Shown here piece by piece: positions 1 through 11,141 of a DNA stretch of 64,000 nt; the stretch's first letter is position 1; every line of letters begins with the position of its first letter. The DNA is from Arthrobotrys musiformis. Taxonomy: Eukaryota; Ascomycota; Orbiliomycetes; Orbiliales; Orbiliaceae. A model generated the notes under the pieces. The model saw only the letters and a list, made by a program, of their open reading frames with translations, made no database searches and was not told the origin of the DNA. The translations under genes were made by a program, and so were the position numbers. The DNA lies in assembly GCA_036971715.1 (NCBI GenBank), contig JAVHJL010000002.1, positions 2,016,501 through 2,080,500 of the forward strand, given 5' to 3'.

Positions 1-361
1 TCAGGGATGGATATTCACAAAAAAAATTGTGTTTGAATTTGGACAGCGCCATATATATATTTATAATCTAAAACAAAACAAAAGAAGGTAGCTTCGGCGC
101 TCGAACAAAAACCGTGGTGCTGAGAAACCACAGTTACTTTCGGGGAATGCCCTGATACCGAAACTGACAAGTTGAAGTCCTTATCCAGGTCCTTCGGCTT
201 GAATCTATCCATCTAAATACAAGACCACCCATCGCCTTGTTTGAGAAGCAAAAGTCACAAACACATTCTAATCTACATTGTTTTTTGGATCATGAATCAT
301 CTTAACGTTAATATCCCACCGCTATTCACCTGGCTACTTTGCCTAGCCCTCGAGAGGAAAT
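1..361. other. Spacer at the window edge
   Basis: AT-rich sequence downstream of the WSC gene, containing its 3' untranslated region. I see no supportable gene here. The short open frames lack recognisable composition or plausible splice continuation. Confidence 0.5.
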
Positions 362-2954
362 TTAGAAGTAACCAATATCCTCGGTGTCAGGTTTGCCTGG
401 CTTACCTCCAGCCTTGGGGGGCTTGGGGAATGGGAGAGCTGGCTTAGCGCAGTAGGTGTCTGCGACTTTCGACAGACGGGCCGGGGCGTTGGCGGCCTGG
501 CAAGCTTTATCCTGAGCCTCGCAAAGATTCTGATAACCAGACATCTTCTTGACAGCGGCAGATTTGAGGCAGTCTTTCTTTTGTTCGAGACAAGCGTTCA
601 AGCAAGCTGCGGAGAGGCGGGCTGCTTTCTTCTCGTAGTGGAGAGGGCAATTGGCCTTGGGCCATGCAGTTCCGGGGCCGACGTAGAGCTTGAATGGATA
701 TTTGGGATGTACGGTCTTGTCATTATTACAAGATACGGCTGGTGCCTTGATTCCGCCAACGGGGTATTTGGAACCCTCAGGAGCAGCGCAAAGAGTATCA
801 TCAAGTGGGGGGCCTTCGTCACCTGGCTTAGGCTTGCTTGGCTTGCCACCCGGCTTTCCGTTGCCTTCTTCTTCTTCTGGCTCAGGTTCATCGGTAGGCT
901 TGGTGGTAGGCTTCTTGGTGCTGGATGGTCCGGGGGCTGGTTTTCCGCCTGGCGTAGGCTTGTTGTCGGGGTTCTCCTCATCGGGGTTCTCCTCATCGGG
1001 CTTCTCTTCATCGGGCTTCTCTTCATCGGGCTTCTCTTCATCGGGCTTCTCTTCATCGGGCTTCTCTTCATCGGGCTTCTCCTCGTCAGGATTCTCCTCA
1101 GCGGGCTTACCACCGGGATTACCGTTAGTAGGCTCTGGACCTTTCGTAGTCTTTGTGACGTATACTGTTCCTGCGGGTGAGGGCTTGGGGATCGTTGGAC
1201 GCTTGCCGTTGGGGGAGTACCAGGTAAGTGTAACAGTCTTAGCGGGCCTCCTGACGGTCTTGGTTTCCTCTTCAGGTTCATCATCAACTTCGACAGTCTT
1301 GACTGCTTCACCCGGCTTAGTCTTGTAAGGGGTTGGCTTGGGCCTTCCTCGTGTCCAATAGATGGTAACGGTCTTGGTGATCTTCGGATTTGGGTTCTCT
1401 TCCGGTTCCTCTGGTTCTGGGGCATCAGTGGGGTCGACTCTGACAACTTTCGTTGTTTCACCTGGCCTGGTTTTAACGGGCTTGGGGGAGGGGGAGCCTC
1501 TGGTCCAGTAAACAGTAATCGTCTTGGTAATCTTCGTCGGAGGTGGTGTCTCTTCTACTTCTTCTTCTTCTTCAGGTTCAACGGTGGTCGTGACAAGGAC
1601 TGTCTTTGCCGGGTCGTACTTTGGTTTGGGACTTGGTTTCACGCCCTTGGTGATGGTATAGTAGAGGGTGACAAATTTGACAGGCTTTCCAGTGACTGTG
1701 ACGACCACGGTCTCTGTCTTGTTGTAGTCCTCAGGCTCCATTGTTGGTTCTGGCTTGCCCGGGAAGAAGGTAAGGGTCTTTGTGAAGGGAACAGCTTTGG
1801 TAACGAAAATCGTCTTGGTCTTTTCATCGCCAGCAGGTGGCTTCGTTGGCTCTGCCTGACCGTACGTCGAAATGAGTGTGACGGTAACTGTTGGAATCTC
1901 TTCCTCGTCCTCGCAGTTATCGGAGATGAAGAGTTCCTTGTTGAATTGCAAACTGTAGTACCCATTGCCACCGCAAAACTGATGGAACTTCACGTCCGTG
2001 CTGTGTGCGGTCTTGGCTGTTGCTGAGCATTTAGCATTGCAATACTGGTTAGGGTTGAGGGGGTTCAGGTTATGGTGGTCAATGTGCTTCTGCAGAATCT
2101 TGCCTCCGCAATAGCATTGAGTTCCCCAGTACGTGGCGGCATAGGCCAACCCACGGTTGGCACAAGCTTCATTACAAGACTCGATACTCAAGTTATCACC
2201 GGAAACCGCGTTGTCCTTAACCGCCAAAAGCCACCCTGTTATTGTGAGGCCAAAATGTGGTTAGTTGCCTATAAGGTATATCGTTGCATTGGAACGCTTT
2301 GGTTGACTTACAGCCGTGTAGGGGCCACCAGCATTCTGCGGGTTTGTAACCGCTGAAGGCTTTCTTCATGTTGTACTTCTTGAAGCAAGGATCTCTCCAG
2401 ACGCTATAGGTATTGCCGCCTCCGCAATAATTTTGGAGGTATCCCTTTGAGGCAGCATGATCGCCCTCGTTACATGGCACGTTACAGTTGCTCAACGAGC
2501 CGAATTTAAAGTCGGACGGGTCTTCGGAAGTACACATGCACTTCTTTGCGGCGCCGGTACCTTTGATACCAGCGTAGCGGAACCCGGCGCCTTTACATGC
2601 GGCAAAGCATCTGTCCATTGTGAAATGCTGTGCATGAGCTGGCGGGTGGCAGGCGCACAGGCCGGTGTCATACCAGAAGCCTGCGTCATTGGAGTAGCAT
2701 CTAAAGGAGGAATGTTAATATATATTATGCAGAAGGAATGTGGCTTAAGCTTACCCCATGTGTTTCCAGTTGGCAAATGGGCCGGGGTGGGGTGGGAACT
2801 GTGCTGGCGGGGCTACCGCTACTGCAGCCCAATTCCATCCTCTTTTCTCGAGGCCAACCAGGCCAGGCCTAACGCTCCTATCGGCAGGCGGAAGGGCAAT
2901 AGCCGAGGCAAGGCCTACAAGCGTAGGGACGAGCAAGGCCGTCGTCAAATGCAT
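362..2954 (-). CDS. Secreted two-WSC-domain wall protein with Thr/Val stalk
   Basis: The three-exon model is 2954..2755, 2700..2312 and 2235..362, 820 residues, with introns gtaagc..tag and gtaagt..cag that keep frame. Residues 1-18 form a signal peptide (MHLTTALLVPTLVGLASA). Two WSC-type cysteine domains follow, at about 68-196 and 197-300; the second has the typical spacing SIESCNEAC..GTQCYCGG. WSC domains are thought to bind wall glycans. Next comes a Pro/Lys/Thr stalk (about 310-560) with at least four imperfect repeats such as TVYWTRGSPSPKP and TIYWTRGRPKPTP, each followed by a TVxVT-like strand. A nine-unit PDEEK array (about 575-620) leads to a C-terminal region with nine cysteines (about 679-820). 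No GPI-type hydrophobic C-terminus is visible, so it is probably secreted or wall-associated. The domain call is firm; the role is inferred. Confidence 0.88.
966..1102 (-). repeat. 15-bp coding tandem repeat (PDEEK units)
   Basis: About nine near-identical 15-bp units (ttctcttcatcgggc on the plus strand) encode PDEEK or PDEEN in the WSC protein. The units differ by few bases, which suggests recent slippage. Copy number is probably polymorphic between strains. Confidence 0.92.
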
Positions 2955-5428
2955 CGTTCCGCGTTCACGTCGCTACTGGGAAGCGAGACTAGCGATTGGA
3001 TATTCCAAAAGAGCGTAGCTGTTCGATAGAACTATGTTGGATAAAAAAAAAGAGTGTCACAGATCCAAAGGAGGGTCCTGAAAAAGAGTGTTACGGATCC
3101 AACGGGATCCCGAGAGAGCTGAAGAGCCAAAGGAATGGATGGTGGATGCTAAGAAAAGAGGATTGACCGTTCAGGAAACCAGCCATTTTATATAACTGTT
3201 GGGATCGGAGCGAGGGCAGCTCGTGTCCCCGCCTGTTAAGCAGCATGATGGCTACATGCTGACTGTAACCATTGAATATCGATGATTTGGGTAAGTTGCT
3301 TCTACATTTCCGTTTTGGGATGTGTCGAGGGAACAGATTTCCGAGAGACACTCGAGCTGACCTTTGAATCGAAATCTGAACCGACACGATGAACTTCAGC
3401 CGAGTTGTTTACCATCGTGACTTTCGATTTCAAGCTGCTCAAAGCGAATTCCCCCAAATGGGGGAGTAGTTCAACTTAAGTCTGGCATCATGTCCGGTTG
3501 TTTGCAGGCCTTGGTCGATCTTGTTTCGACTTGGCGCTGGCTTAGGGAACCACGATCCTATATTCGGGTCTTTGCAGGCGAGCATATATTGCATGTCAAA
3601 CAAACATAGTGTGCGAAAAACAAAGCTGCCCTGCATATTAGCCCGGCAACTAACGTTTCCCATAATAGAAGCTCTGATTTGTGCTTGTTAGCTTGGTTCG
3701 CGGATTTTTGCTTGTTCCTGACTACTTGTAGACCATGTTGGATTTGGGTCCTCGAACCGAGCCGAGTTGAGCTGTCAGACCACTTTGTACAACTTTGCTC
3801 GCCCGGATTTGATGCAACACTACTATAATTGGTCCGTAGCCGAAGATATCGGTGAAACCTCCTGCCAGCAAACTAGTCCTATTCTGTTTTCTTCCCGGCT
3901 CAGGGTTCTCCTAAGCGAAACATTTCTGTTTCCGTCATGAATGCTGCAGCCATGTTTTTCAACGCAAGATTTGTCAACTGAACGCTTTTGCATTGATGAA
4001 TGTGGTTTCCTAGTTCTTAAATCACCAGGCCTTGATCGGGGAATTGAGTAACCCCATATGCATGACCCTGCGCCAAGTATTCCTGAAGCGACTAGTTTCC
4101 AACTGCGGCGTTTAAAAAAGAAACCCTTTGTCTTAGTATCCCTTGGTGTACGGCGCGGTGGCGGTTCGCAGGTCTGTTCACGAGGTACTCTCGGGATTGT
4201 GTACTTTGGACGATGAGAACACTAACTAATATTACTAGATACTACAGGTTCCAGATGTGCTTGTTGTGCATGCTTAGAACAACATACATCACCCCCAAAA
4301 ATATCAAGACAAATTGAAAATCCCCCCAATTCAATCGGGGACATCACTCAGTTCTGCCAGGCTTAAGATCTGTGGAAATATACAAAGTATCGGTGTCCCA
4401 AACTTCTAATATATGTTCCTAATTTAGCACACTTGCGCACCCGGCGACTAGCAGCGTAACGTTGCCAATTGCCAGGCCATTCGATAGGTTCGCCTTGGCA
4501 GCACGAGCCTTATAAAAAGCTTGTTATTTTCTTCTTCTGTTATTTTGTTTTTGCTTATCGGACGGATTCCCGGCATTGACATTTTGTCGTCTCGATGCCT
4601 AAAACCTTCCGTATGTGGGCGTAGCAATCTTGCACGTCAATGACCTTTGATTGTTTCTTTTGATCTTGGCATTGGTAACGGGCTCCTGCGGCTGTAACAG
4701 CAAGGTCGCTTGTCACGTCTATGCGGTACACCGGCATGCAAATTCTTCGAATCCTCGCATATTGACCGCTCAATTCGTACCCCTATGCGCTACCCCGACA
4801 TTATGTTGCAGGTTTATGTCATTATCTGGCCCAAAGCGAACTAAAACGTATCGCTGCAAGATACGAGTGTCTAGATAACCTGGCCATAATTTGGTTACAA
4901 CGCTTATGAACCGGTTGTACGTTCTATACCGCAAGATTCACCCAATCTCGTCGGACTTCTAAATGCATCGGGTTCTCTTGTTTAGTTTTCTTGATGCTAC
5001 TACAGCCCGGTTAGCATGTCGCATCTAAGCTCGACCTCAAATTTGCGTATCAAGAAAGTCATCCGATGGCGTAAATTCCCAATAGCGATATCGATATGAT
5101 GTGACGACTTTGCCAACTAGAACATTTCTGTCACAGGGCGAGAATGGGAATATAAATATTACGCCGAAGTGACCTGGCTTGAGGTGTTTCCCTTCTCTAT
5201 CAGCAAGCTGACAGGTAGCCTTCGCAATTGGCAAACGATCATCCATTCCCTGCGGATCTTCTCTCCTTTATAGATCCGAGTCGTCACTCTTTTATTCGTC
5301 TTTGCCTCATCGAGACAGTCGTTCTTTTGCTCTGAGCAAACCAAGCATTCTCTCTCTCGACGAGGAGCTACACACTATTCATTTTTCCAATCTCTTTTAG
5401 AAGGTGAATATCAAAGACAAACTTCACG
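2955..5428. other. Intergenic region between divergent secreted genes
   Basis: This 2.5-kb spacer holds the promoters of two divergently transcribed secreted-protein genes. Open frames in it (for example 3091..3387 minus and 4651..4878 plus) show no signal peptide, domain or coherent splice pattern. I see no gene. Confidence 0.5.
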
Positions 5429-6793
5429 ATGCTTCTCAGCGCCGTTTTAGCTGTCTCAATGATAGCCCCCTACGCCGCCGCCCACTGTAAAATTACCACT
5501 GCTTATGGGCTCAAGAATGGTCAAAAAGCCGGTATTACGGGGTCACCCATTGGTTATGACCCATCTGTTCCTCTTAGCGGCGGCAACCTACAAGACGTTC
5601 CCATTTTCAACGAAAGATCCATGTGGGTCTGGAAGGGTTGTGGACGAAACATCAAAGCCGGTATGCTCTCGAGCAGACCGAAGGACTATAATGCTGCAGG
5701 TTTGACCTTCCTGTCTCAGAGTCAGAAGGGAATCGCCCAAGTCTTTCCCGGAGGCCAATTATTCATGATCCTTCATCAGGTAAATGGCGACGGGAATGGT
5801 CCATTTATCTGTGGTATCGATTCCACCAATAACCCGGAGCCGGAGGACTTTGAGGAGCTTGAAATCGCCAAACAAGTCCCGGGTAATAACCCAGAGCTTA
5901 ACGCTATAGCCCACACTAATTTCCCATTGATCGTCAATATCCCTAAGGATATTAAATGCGAGGGAGTTTATGGCGATATTAAGAACGTTTGCATGGTCCG
6001 TTGTCAAAACCGCGCCATCAACGGGCCATTCGGCTCCTGTGTCCCAGTCCAATTGGTGGCAGCCGACAAACTTACTGGTGCTTTCAGCAAGCGTGATTCA
6101 AACGACGATGAAGAAGAAGGAATCAACTGGTCTCGCGGATCCGCAGTCAGCAAACGGGCTACGGAGGGTCAAATTGCAGGGTTGATGGCTGACTACGAAA
6201 TGTCTTTGAAGAAGCGACAGGAAGAGGCGGCTCCTAAACCAGAAGTTAAGACACCAGAAGTTGGAAAGGGCGCTTCCGAAGATGACATTGCGAAACTGAT
6301 GGCCTCTGCAGATATCCCGGCCAAGATGGTCAAGCGACAGGACGAGACTCCTAAGCCCGAAGTCAAGACACCGGAAGTCGGAAAGGGCGCATCCGATGCC
6401 GATATTGCGAAACTGATGGCGTCTGCCGATATCCCGACGAAGAAGGTCAAGCGTGAGGCGGTTACCGAGGCGGAGAAAGTTGAGGATACAGTGAAAGCTC
6501 TCACTGAGGGTGATGCCGTCCCCGAGAAGGAACTCAACAAACTTAGGGATCAGGTTAGGGCGAGATTGAGGAACGGCACCATACCTGCAAAGGTAGAGGA
6601 AGGGCGCAAGCGCGTTCACGAGAAGAAGGTTAGACTAAGAAAGACTGGAAGCTTCAGGGAGAAGAGCAAAGGGGGCTCCTCCGACAAGAAGTCTAGCGAC
6701 AGGAAGCCCAGTGACAGGAAGCCCAGTGACAGGAAGCCCAGTGACAGGAAGCCCAGTGACAGGAAGCCTGCCGAAAAGAAGAAGGACAACTAA
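5429..6793 (+). CDS. Egh16-like secreted protein with kexin-site repeat tail
   Basis: Single exon, 454 residues, ATG at 5429. Residues 1-18 are a signal peptide ending APYAAA, so the mature protein probably starts with His19. Residues 19-210 match the Egh16/GAS1 (Magnaporthe appressorial protein) family, with MWVWKGCGRN, LHQVNGDGNGPF and a cysteine set at 20, 71, 128, 177, 188, 192 and 204. Family members are secreted and expressed during infection structure formation; their biochemical role is unsettled. The unusual part is the tail. KR pairs at 221-222, 242-243, 262-263, 302-303 and 341-342 are classic kexin sites, and two of them bound near-identical 40- and 39-residue repeats. A basic end with five SDRKP units follows. 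The next secreted genes, CBM1 and the second Egh16-like gene, lie within 6 kb. Confidence 0.88.
   Translation: MLLSAVLAVSMIAPYAAAHCKITTAYGLKNGQKAGITGSPIGYDPSVPLSGGNLQDVPIFNERSMWVWKGCGRNIKAGMLSSRPKDYNAAGLTFLSQSQKGIAQVFPGGQLFMILHQVNGDGNGPFICGIDSTNNPEPEDFEELEIAKQVPGNNPELNAIAHTNFPLIVNIPKDIKCEGVYGDIKNVCMVRCQNRAINGPFGSCVPVQLVAADKLTGAFSKRDSNDDEEEGINWSRGSAVSKRATEGQIAGLMADYEMSLKKRQEEAAPKPEVKTPEVGKGASEDDIAKLMASADIPAKMVKRQDETPKPEVKTPEVGKGASDADIAKLMASADIPTKKVKREAVTEAEKVEDTVKALTEGDAVPEKELNKLRDQVRARLRNGTIPAKVEEGRKRVHEKKVRLRKTGSFREKSKGGSSDKKSSDRKPSDRKPSDRKPSDRKPSDRKPAEKKKDN
6218..6454 (+). repeat. Two kexin-delimited coding repeats
   Basis: Residues 264-303 and 304-342 are direct repeats. Both contain PKPEVKTPEVGKGAS and DIAKLMASADIP, begin with Gln just after KR, and end in VKR. 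The degenerate unit at residues 244-263 (starting ATEGQIAGLMA) looks like an older shortened copy. Confidence 0.9.
6695..6769 (+). repeat. 15-bp coding tandem repeat (SDRKP x5)
   Basis: Five 15-bp units (agtgacaggaagccc) encode SDRKP at the basic C-terminus of the Egh16-like protein. Units 2-4 are identical in DNA. Confidence 0.92.
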
Positions 6794-7830
6794 ATCCTTC
6801 CAAACTACGGATGAACCCCGAAAATGACGAAGCTGATAGTATACCACTACGATGTCACTGGATTAGGACTATGTATTTAGGATAAAGATTCATAGAGGAG
6901 TTTTTTTTTTCCCTCCTTTCCTTTAAAATTTCCCCGTTGAGTTTACAACTTCCATAAGGAGACTGCCCGTACGATTCGTATGTTAGCCCTAGCTTGTCTG
7001 TAGATGAAATTGAGAGAAACGAGTTGGTCACACCCCATATCTTGGATCCCTAGGCATTTACGTAGACTAGAACCGGTATACCTTGAATTCATACTGCTGG
7101 CCTATAAAAGTACTCTCTACCGGCCCATTCCGGATGGCTGGGACCGGATTATATCACGCTTTCAGCACTATAGCTAGCTATAACAGTAGATACTTATATG
7201 ACCTACTATGGTATTAGATGGTCGGTGGTTTCCCCATGGAACAATACTCCCTTTTCTACATTTAAAGGAGGTCTGATTAGAGAGAGCGGTGTAATATTAA
7301 CAAGGCGACTAAACCCTTGCTTTAATGAATTCCTGACCTAGTTTCAGCTAAGGCATACAATTACTAATATATTCATTACAAGTTAAGTTAATTACACCCT
7401 TCCGTACTTGTTAATTCGCTGTTTCTGGCCCGAGACAACGTTAACTCGTCTATAAATTCTTTATACTTAGGTATATCAACAATAGTCTCGGCCCTAGTAT
7501 CAGTAATGCACTGAACGGACTAGATTAATTTGTCGGAGTGTTAGGAAAGGACTTGAAGTCGGTACACCCAGGGCGCTTGGTTGAAACCAACCAAGCCAGA
7601 TCCATATGGTATCGATACATATCAGTATATCGTCATGATCATGTTAGGCCTATAGGGGTGCACGGTCGTGTGTCAATCATTCGATCATGAAATATCGCTA
7701 TGGCGTCATTAAGTATATCCTCTGCATTCGAAAGCTTTCCCCTTAAGATTGTGCCGTGGGTTTATTCAATTATATAGGTGAGGATTATACATGTGATTTA
7801 TATTGTATCGGTATATATTATGTACTATAT

Positions 7831-7843
7831 TAGCCTCGAGACC
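7831..7843 (+). repeat. Dispersed 13-mer TAGCCTCGAGACC, copy 1
   Basis: Exact copy of a 13-base word found four times in the window, all in gene-free spacers. The flanks are not conserved at length. Confidence 0.6.
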
Positions 7844-8498
7844 TAAAAAGGTATTCGACGTCGGGGATGCTACATCCGCAACACGGTCCAGGATTTGTCC
7901 ACCAATCGTCGGAACAAACCGACTTTAGCCCCTAGATGAGCAGGCATTAGGCGGTAGATGGAATCCACGGTAAGTCATGCCTTAGCCTCGGTTCTAAGAG
8001 AATCCTGGGCACGGGAGTGTTAGTGGACTTTCCTCGGGCATTTCGGCCCTTTGTAAACCAAAGAGTTATTTAGAATGCAACGCGCCTAGGTAGCCTAGGC
8101 GAATGGCGGTGTCAGTTTAGAGTTTATTTGAAGCGCCAAGTCAAACGGTATGGGACTTTTCTTAGGTAAAAGCTTATGAAGGCACACCAACTTCATAAAT
8201 ACGGCTTGCTATAGCTCAAGAATTCACTATTGATTGGTAAACCTCGGATTACGTTACCGACGTTCCGGATCCCAAAACTAGCTAAACCATGAAGAACGAA
8301 CATTTTGGAATTTTTTACAATCGCTTTACGGCTCACAGATCTTAACAAATTTACACAATGCCGCGGAGTCGGATGAGGCACAACTTAGCTAGCTATCACC
8401 TTATTCGGGGATGCAAATGAGGCGGCAGCTTCCTATAATTCTTCTGTTGAGCTATAACAATCAATCTGTTTGCTAGCGGGCCCCAAAGAATATTTGAA

Positions 8499-8506
8499 TA
8501 TAAATA
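8499..8506 (+). promoter_or_regulatory. TATA box of the CBM1 gene
   Basis: TATAAATA about 112 bases upstream of the chosen ATG at 8618, a normal distance for a fungal core promoter. It supports 8618 over upstream codons of the same open frame. Confidence 0.55.
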
Positions 8507-8617
8507 GAGGACGAGTGTCTCGAGCCAGTCTGTTTGCTGTGTCTCGTAACCAACCAAGTGGAAGTACCGAGCTCCCTACATACCAAGACCTTAAGGCTCG
8601 AATCACTTGGACAAAAA

Positions 8618-10190
8618 ATGGCGCGCCTAGGGGGCCTACTTGGGTTTCTACTGTTCCAAGCAATTGGCGCATACGCTCAAGCGCCACTCTATGGCCAATG
8701 TGGAGGCATTGGATGGACAGGACCCACTTCTTGCAGCGCAGGAAGTACCTGCATATACTCGAACGCATATTATTCCCAATGTCTCCCAGGGGGCTCCAAT
8801 ACTAGTACTACAACTACCCTCACAACGACTACTAGGACAACTACTAGGACTGGAACTACATCTGCTACTACCGCTCCTACTACCACGACTACGAGGGCTA
8901 CCACAACTACATCTAGTTTGTCTGGCAACGAGCCGGCCACGTTTACTGCTAATCCCAACATTGGCCCTGGGGGCAGTAATTTCAGGGACTCTCCCCATTT
9001 CCGTGTCTATGGCGCTACAAGCACCTCCGCTGCTGATGCGGCACTCGACATGCTAGAAGCCGCTTACAGTTGCTTTGTCGGCACTCTGGGTTGGCGATCA
9101 CCAGGTTTGCTAAACTGATACCCAAAATTCTATGGATCTCTTGTTGATGGTAGTGATAGGTCTCTCATATAACGATAATACCGATGATGATGGGCCGTGG
9201 ACAAAAATTAACATTTACTCTGTCAGCACGCTCCCTGGTGCAGCTGGTGTCATGCACGCCGACTATGCCACTGGTATGGCTTGGTTGGAGGTCATCCATC
9301 AATATCTCACAATTCCTGGAGTAACTGTCCACGAGTTTGGCCATGGGATGCATTACCATGAAAAGACGTGGGTTGATCAGGGCCGGACAGGTGCATGGTG
9401 GGAGACCGTAGCCAACTTTGTTGCGGACACATTCAAGACGTCCCCCCTATGTGCAAGCGCACGTTCTCAATATGGCCAATCTGCCACCGCAACAGAAATT
9501 AACCTAAGTAAGGTTATCGGGGACTCCTTTCAAGTCATCGTCGACGGTTCTGTGGATACTGGAAACTATTACGAAGCCTGGCCGTTCCTTTCTTACCTCA
9601 CTTACAACCCCGACGGTTACAGTGGTCTTGGTACCAATGCTCTTCGTAATCTCTTCCGGCAATATGCTAATAATAGCAACGAGACGCCCCTTCACACTCT
9701 CGCTCGTGTGTCTAGTACTGGCGTCGCAACAATCGTTGGAAGGTACTGGGCACGGATGGCGTATGTGGATATCGGTCACCCGACCGCCGGCCAGGTCTTC
9801 CCCAGCCAACGCAGCAGATTAAACTATGCCAACCTCGATTCCCAAGGTAACAATGTCTATAAACCGAAGTCCGCCCGCCGCCCTCTCTATATGGGTGCCA
9901 ATATTGTCCCATTGAAAAAGTCCGGCGCCGTCACCGTTAATGTTGCGGTCTCTGGAGCTAGTCTCGCATACACAGCCACACTTTCCATACGAAATACTAG
10001 TTCTGGTGCCACAAGATACGTCAATTTGTCCGGTGGATCGGCCTCTGCGGCTGTTGCTAGTGACGAGGAAGTAACATTCGTGATCGCGAACACGCCTGCC
10101 AACCTCATCCTCTATGACGCGTTCAGTCTGTCCAGCGATGTTAAGAATGGCCTGGACTACTCTGTCACTATCACTGGAGCTACGCCGTAA
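8618..10190 (+). CDS. CBM1 secreted putative zinc metallopeptidase (HEFGH)
   Basis: Exons are 8618..9104 and 9160..10190 (505 residues); the 55-bp intron joins CCAG to GTCTCTC, giving WRSPGLSYND. Residues 1-20 are a signal peptide. Residues 21-57 form a fungal cellulose-binding module (CBM1) with QCGGIGWTGPTSC, four cysteines (28, 39, 45, 55) and the aromatic binding face. A Thr-rich linker (about 60-100) follows. The main domain is of the DUF6055-like kind and contains H220-E-F-G-H224, with Glu244 in WWETVANF 20 residues after H224, the spacing expected of a gluzincin zinc site. A C-terminal beta-rich region (about 380-505) follows. The protein is inferred to bind cellulose or chitin-like walls and cut a protein or glycoprotein; no substrate is known from the sequence. 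Confidence 0.85.
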
Positions 10191-11141
10191 CTGGGCGCGG
10201 AGCAGTTTGGAGTTCTTTGCTGGCCACAGACTAGCAGTTGTCCGGTCTATGTATAGATGCAGGCATCAAAATTTTTTCTTCTAGTCTCGGTGGATCCTAT
10301 AACTTGCAAAATTGTAAATACTGTACTGGCATCAGATTTGTAAATAAGAAATACTATGACTTTCACCAGATGAGACAAACAAAGTCCCTAAATAGACGTA
10401 TATAATTATATGCCAATTTTATTTCTTTTTTTATCGGGCACTTATGTGAGAATAATATATAATCGATTATTGGTCATTCACGAAAAAGAGAGTTCTAGCA
10501 AATAGAATAGTCGAGTATACCCTAGCCCGAACATGTATGTATGGTCATACAATTCTAGAGAGCCGGGGCTCCATTTGTACCTGCATTGTAATTGACACAT
10601 AGGTGCATACATGACCAGCCGCGCGCCGCTAACTGTCTGAAAGAGGCGAAAACTACTTCTATCTCCTTAAATAAACAACTGAGCACAATGATGGGAAATT
10701 TGGAAATCAAAGTCAATCCGGTCATGTTCCCAGCCTCAGGGCCTGAATTGTGGTCCAAGTGAATCCATATATGAATAAAATCAGCCACAAATACAGTCCC
10801 CGCATCGTCGATAATATAGGATGCAACTACTGCATATGGGGTAACTCCATGTGGAGGCTGCTCTGGAAATCTGGATCTGCCTTAGGTGCCGGGAATAGAG
10901 GCGATGCCGGCTGTAGCTTCTAGTCCCTAATGAGATATACTTTTTAAGCTTTTGCGGATAAATTCTATAAGCATTCTATTCTCGAATTCCTCTAGAGCTC
11001 GTAACTTAGGTTTATGTGTCGAAGGGCTTGAATCCTTATAGCTATGTTCCTAGGCTGCCGATAATTATACATGACGTACATATTAAAATACCTTTGTTGA
11101 ACAGATAGCAGGAGTATTCCCACCGCGAGACCAAGTATTCC
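10191..11141. other. Convergent intergenic region
   Basis: AT-rich spacer between the 3' ends of the CBM1 gene (plus) and the second Egh16-like gene (minus). It holds their 3' untranslated regions. I see no gene. Confidence 0.5.

Larger units (their letters stand above)
6794..8617. other. AT-rich spacer
   Basis: 1.8 kb without a supportable gene, visibly rich in TA steps (for example ctatagctagctataac near 7170). It contains one copy of the 13-mer TAGCCTCGAGACC at 7831. The last 120 bases are the promoter of the CBM1 gene. Confidence 0.5.

Noticed and set aside
581..1461. Open frames of 199, 212 and 287 codons overlapping the WSC gene
   Set aside because: They are shadows of the low-complexity repeat region of the real gene on the other strand or in another frame; composition is repeated GFSSS/KRSPM-type artefact.
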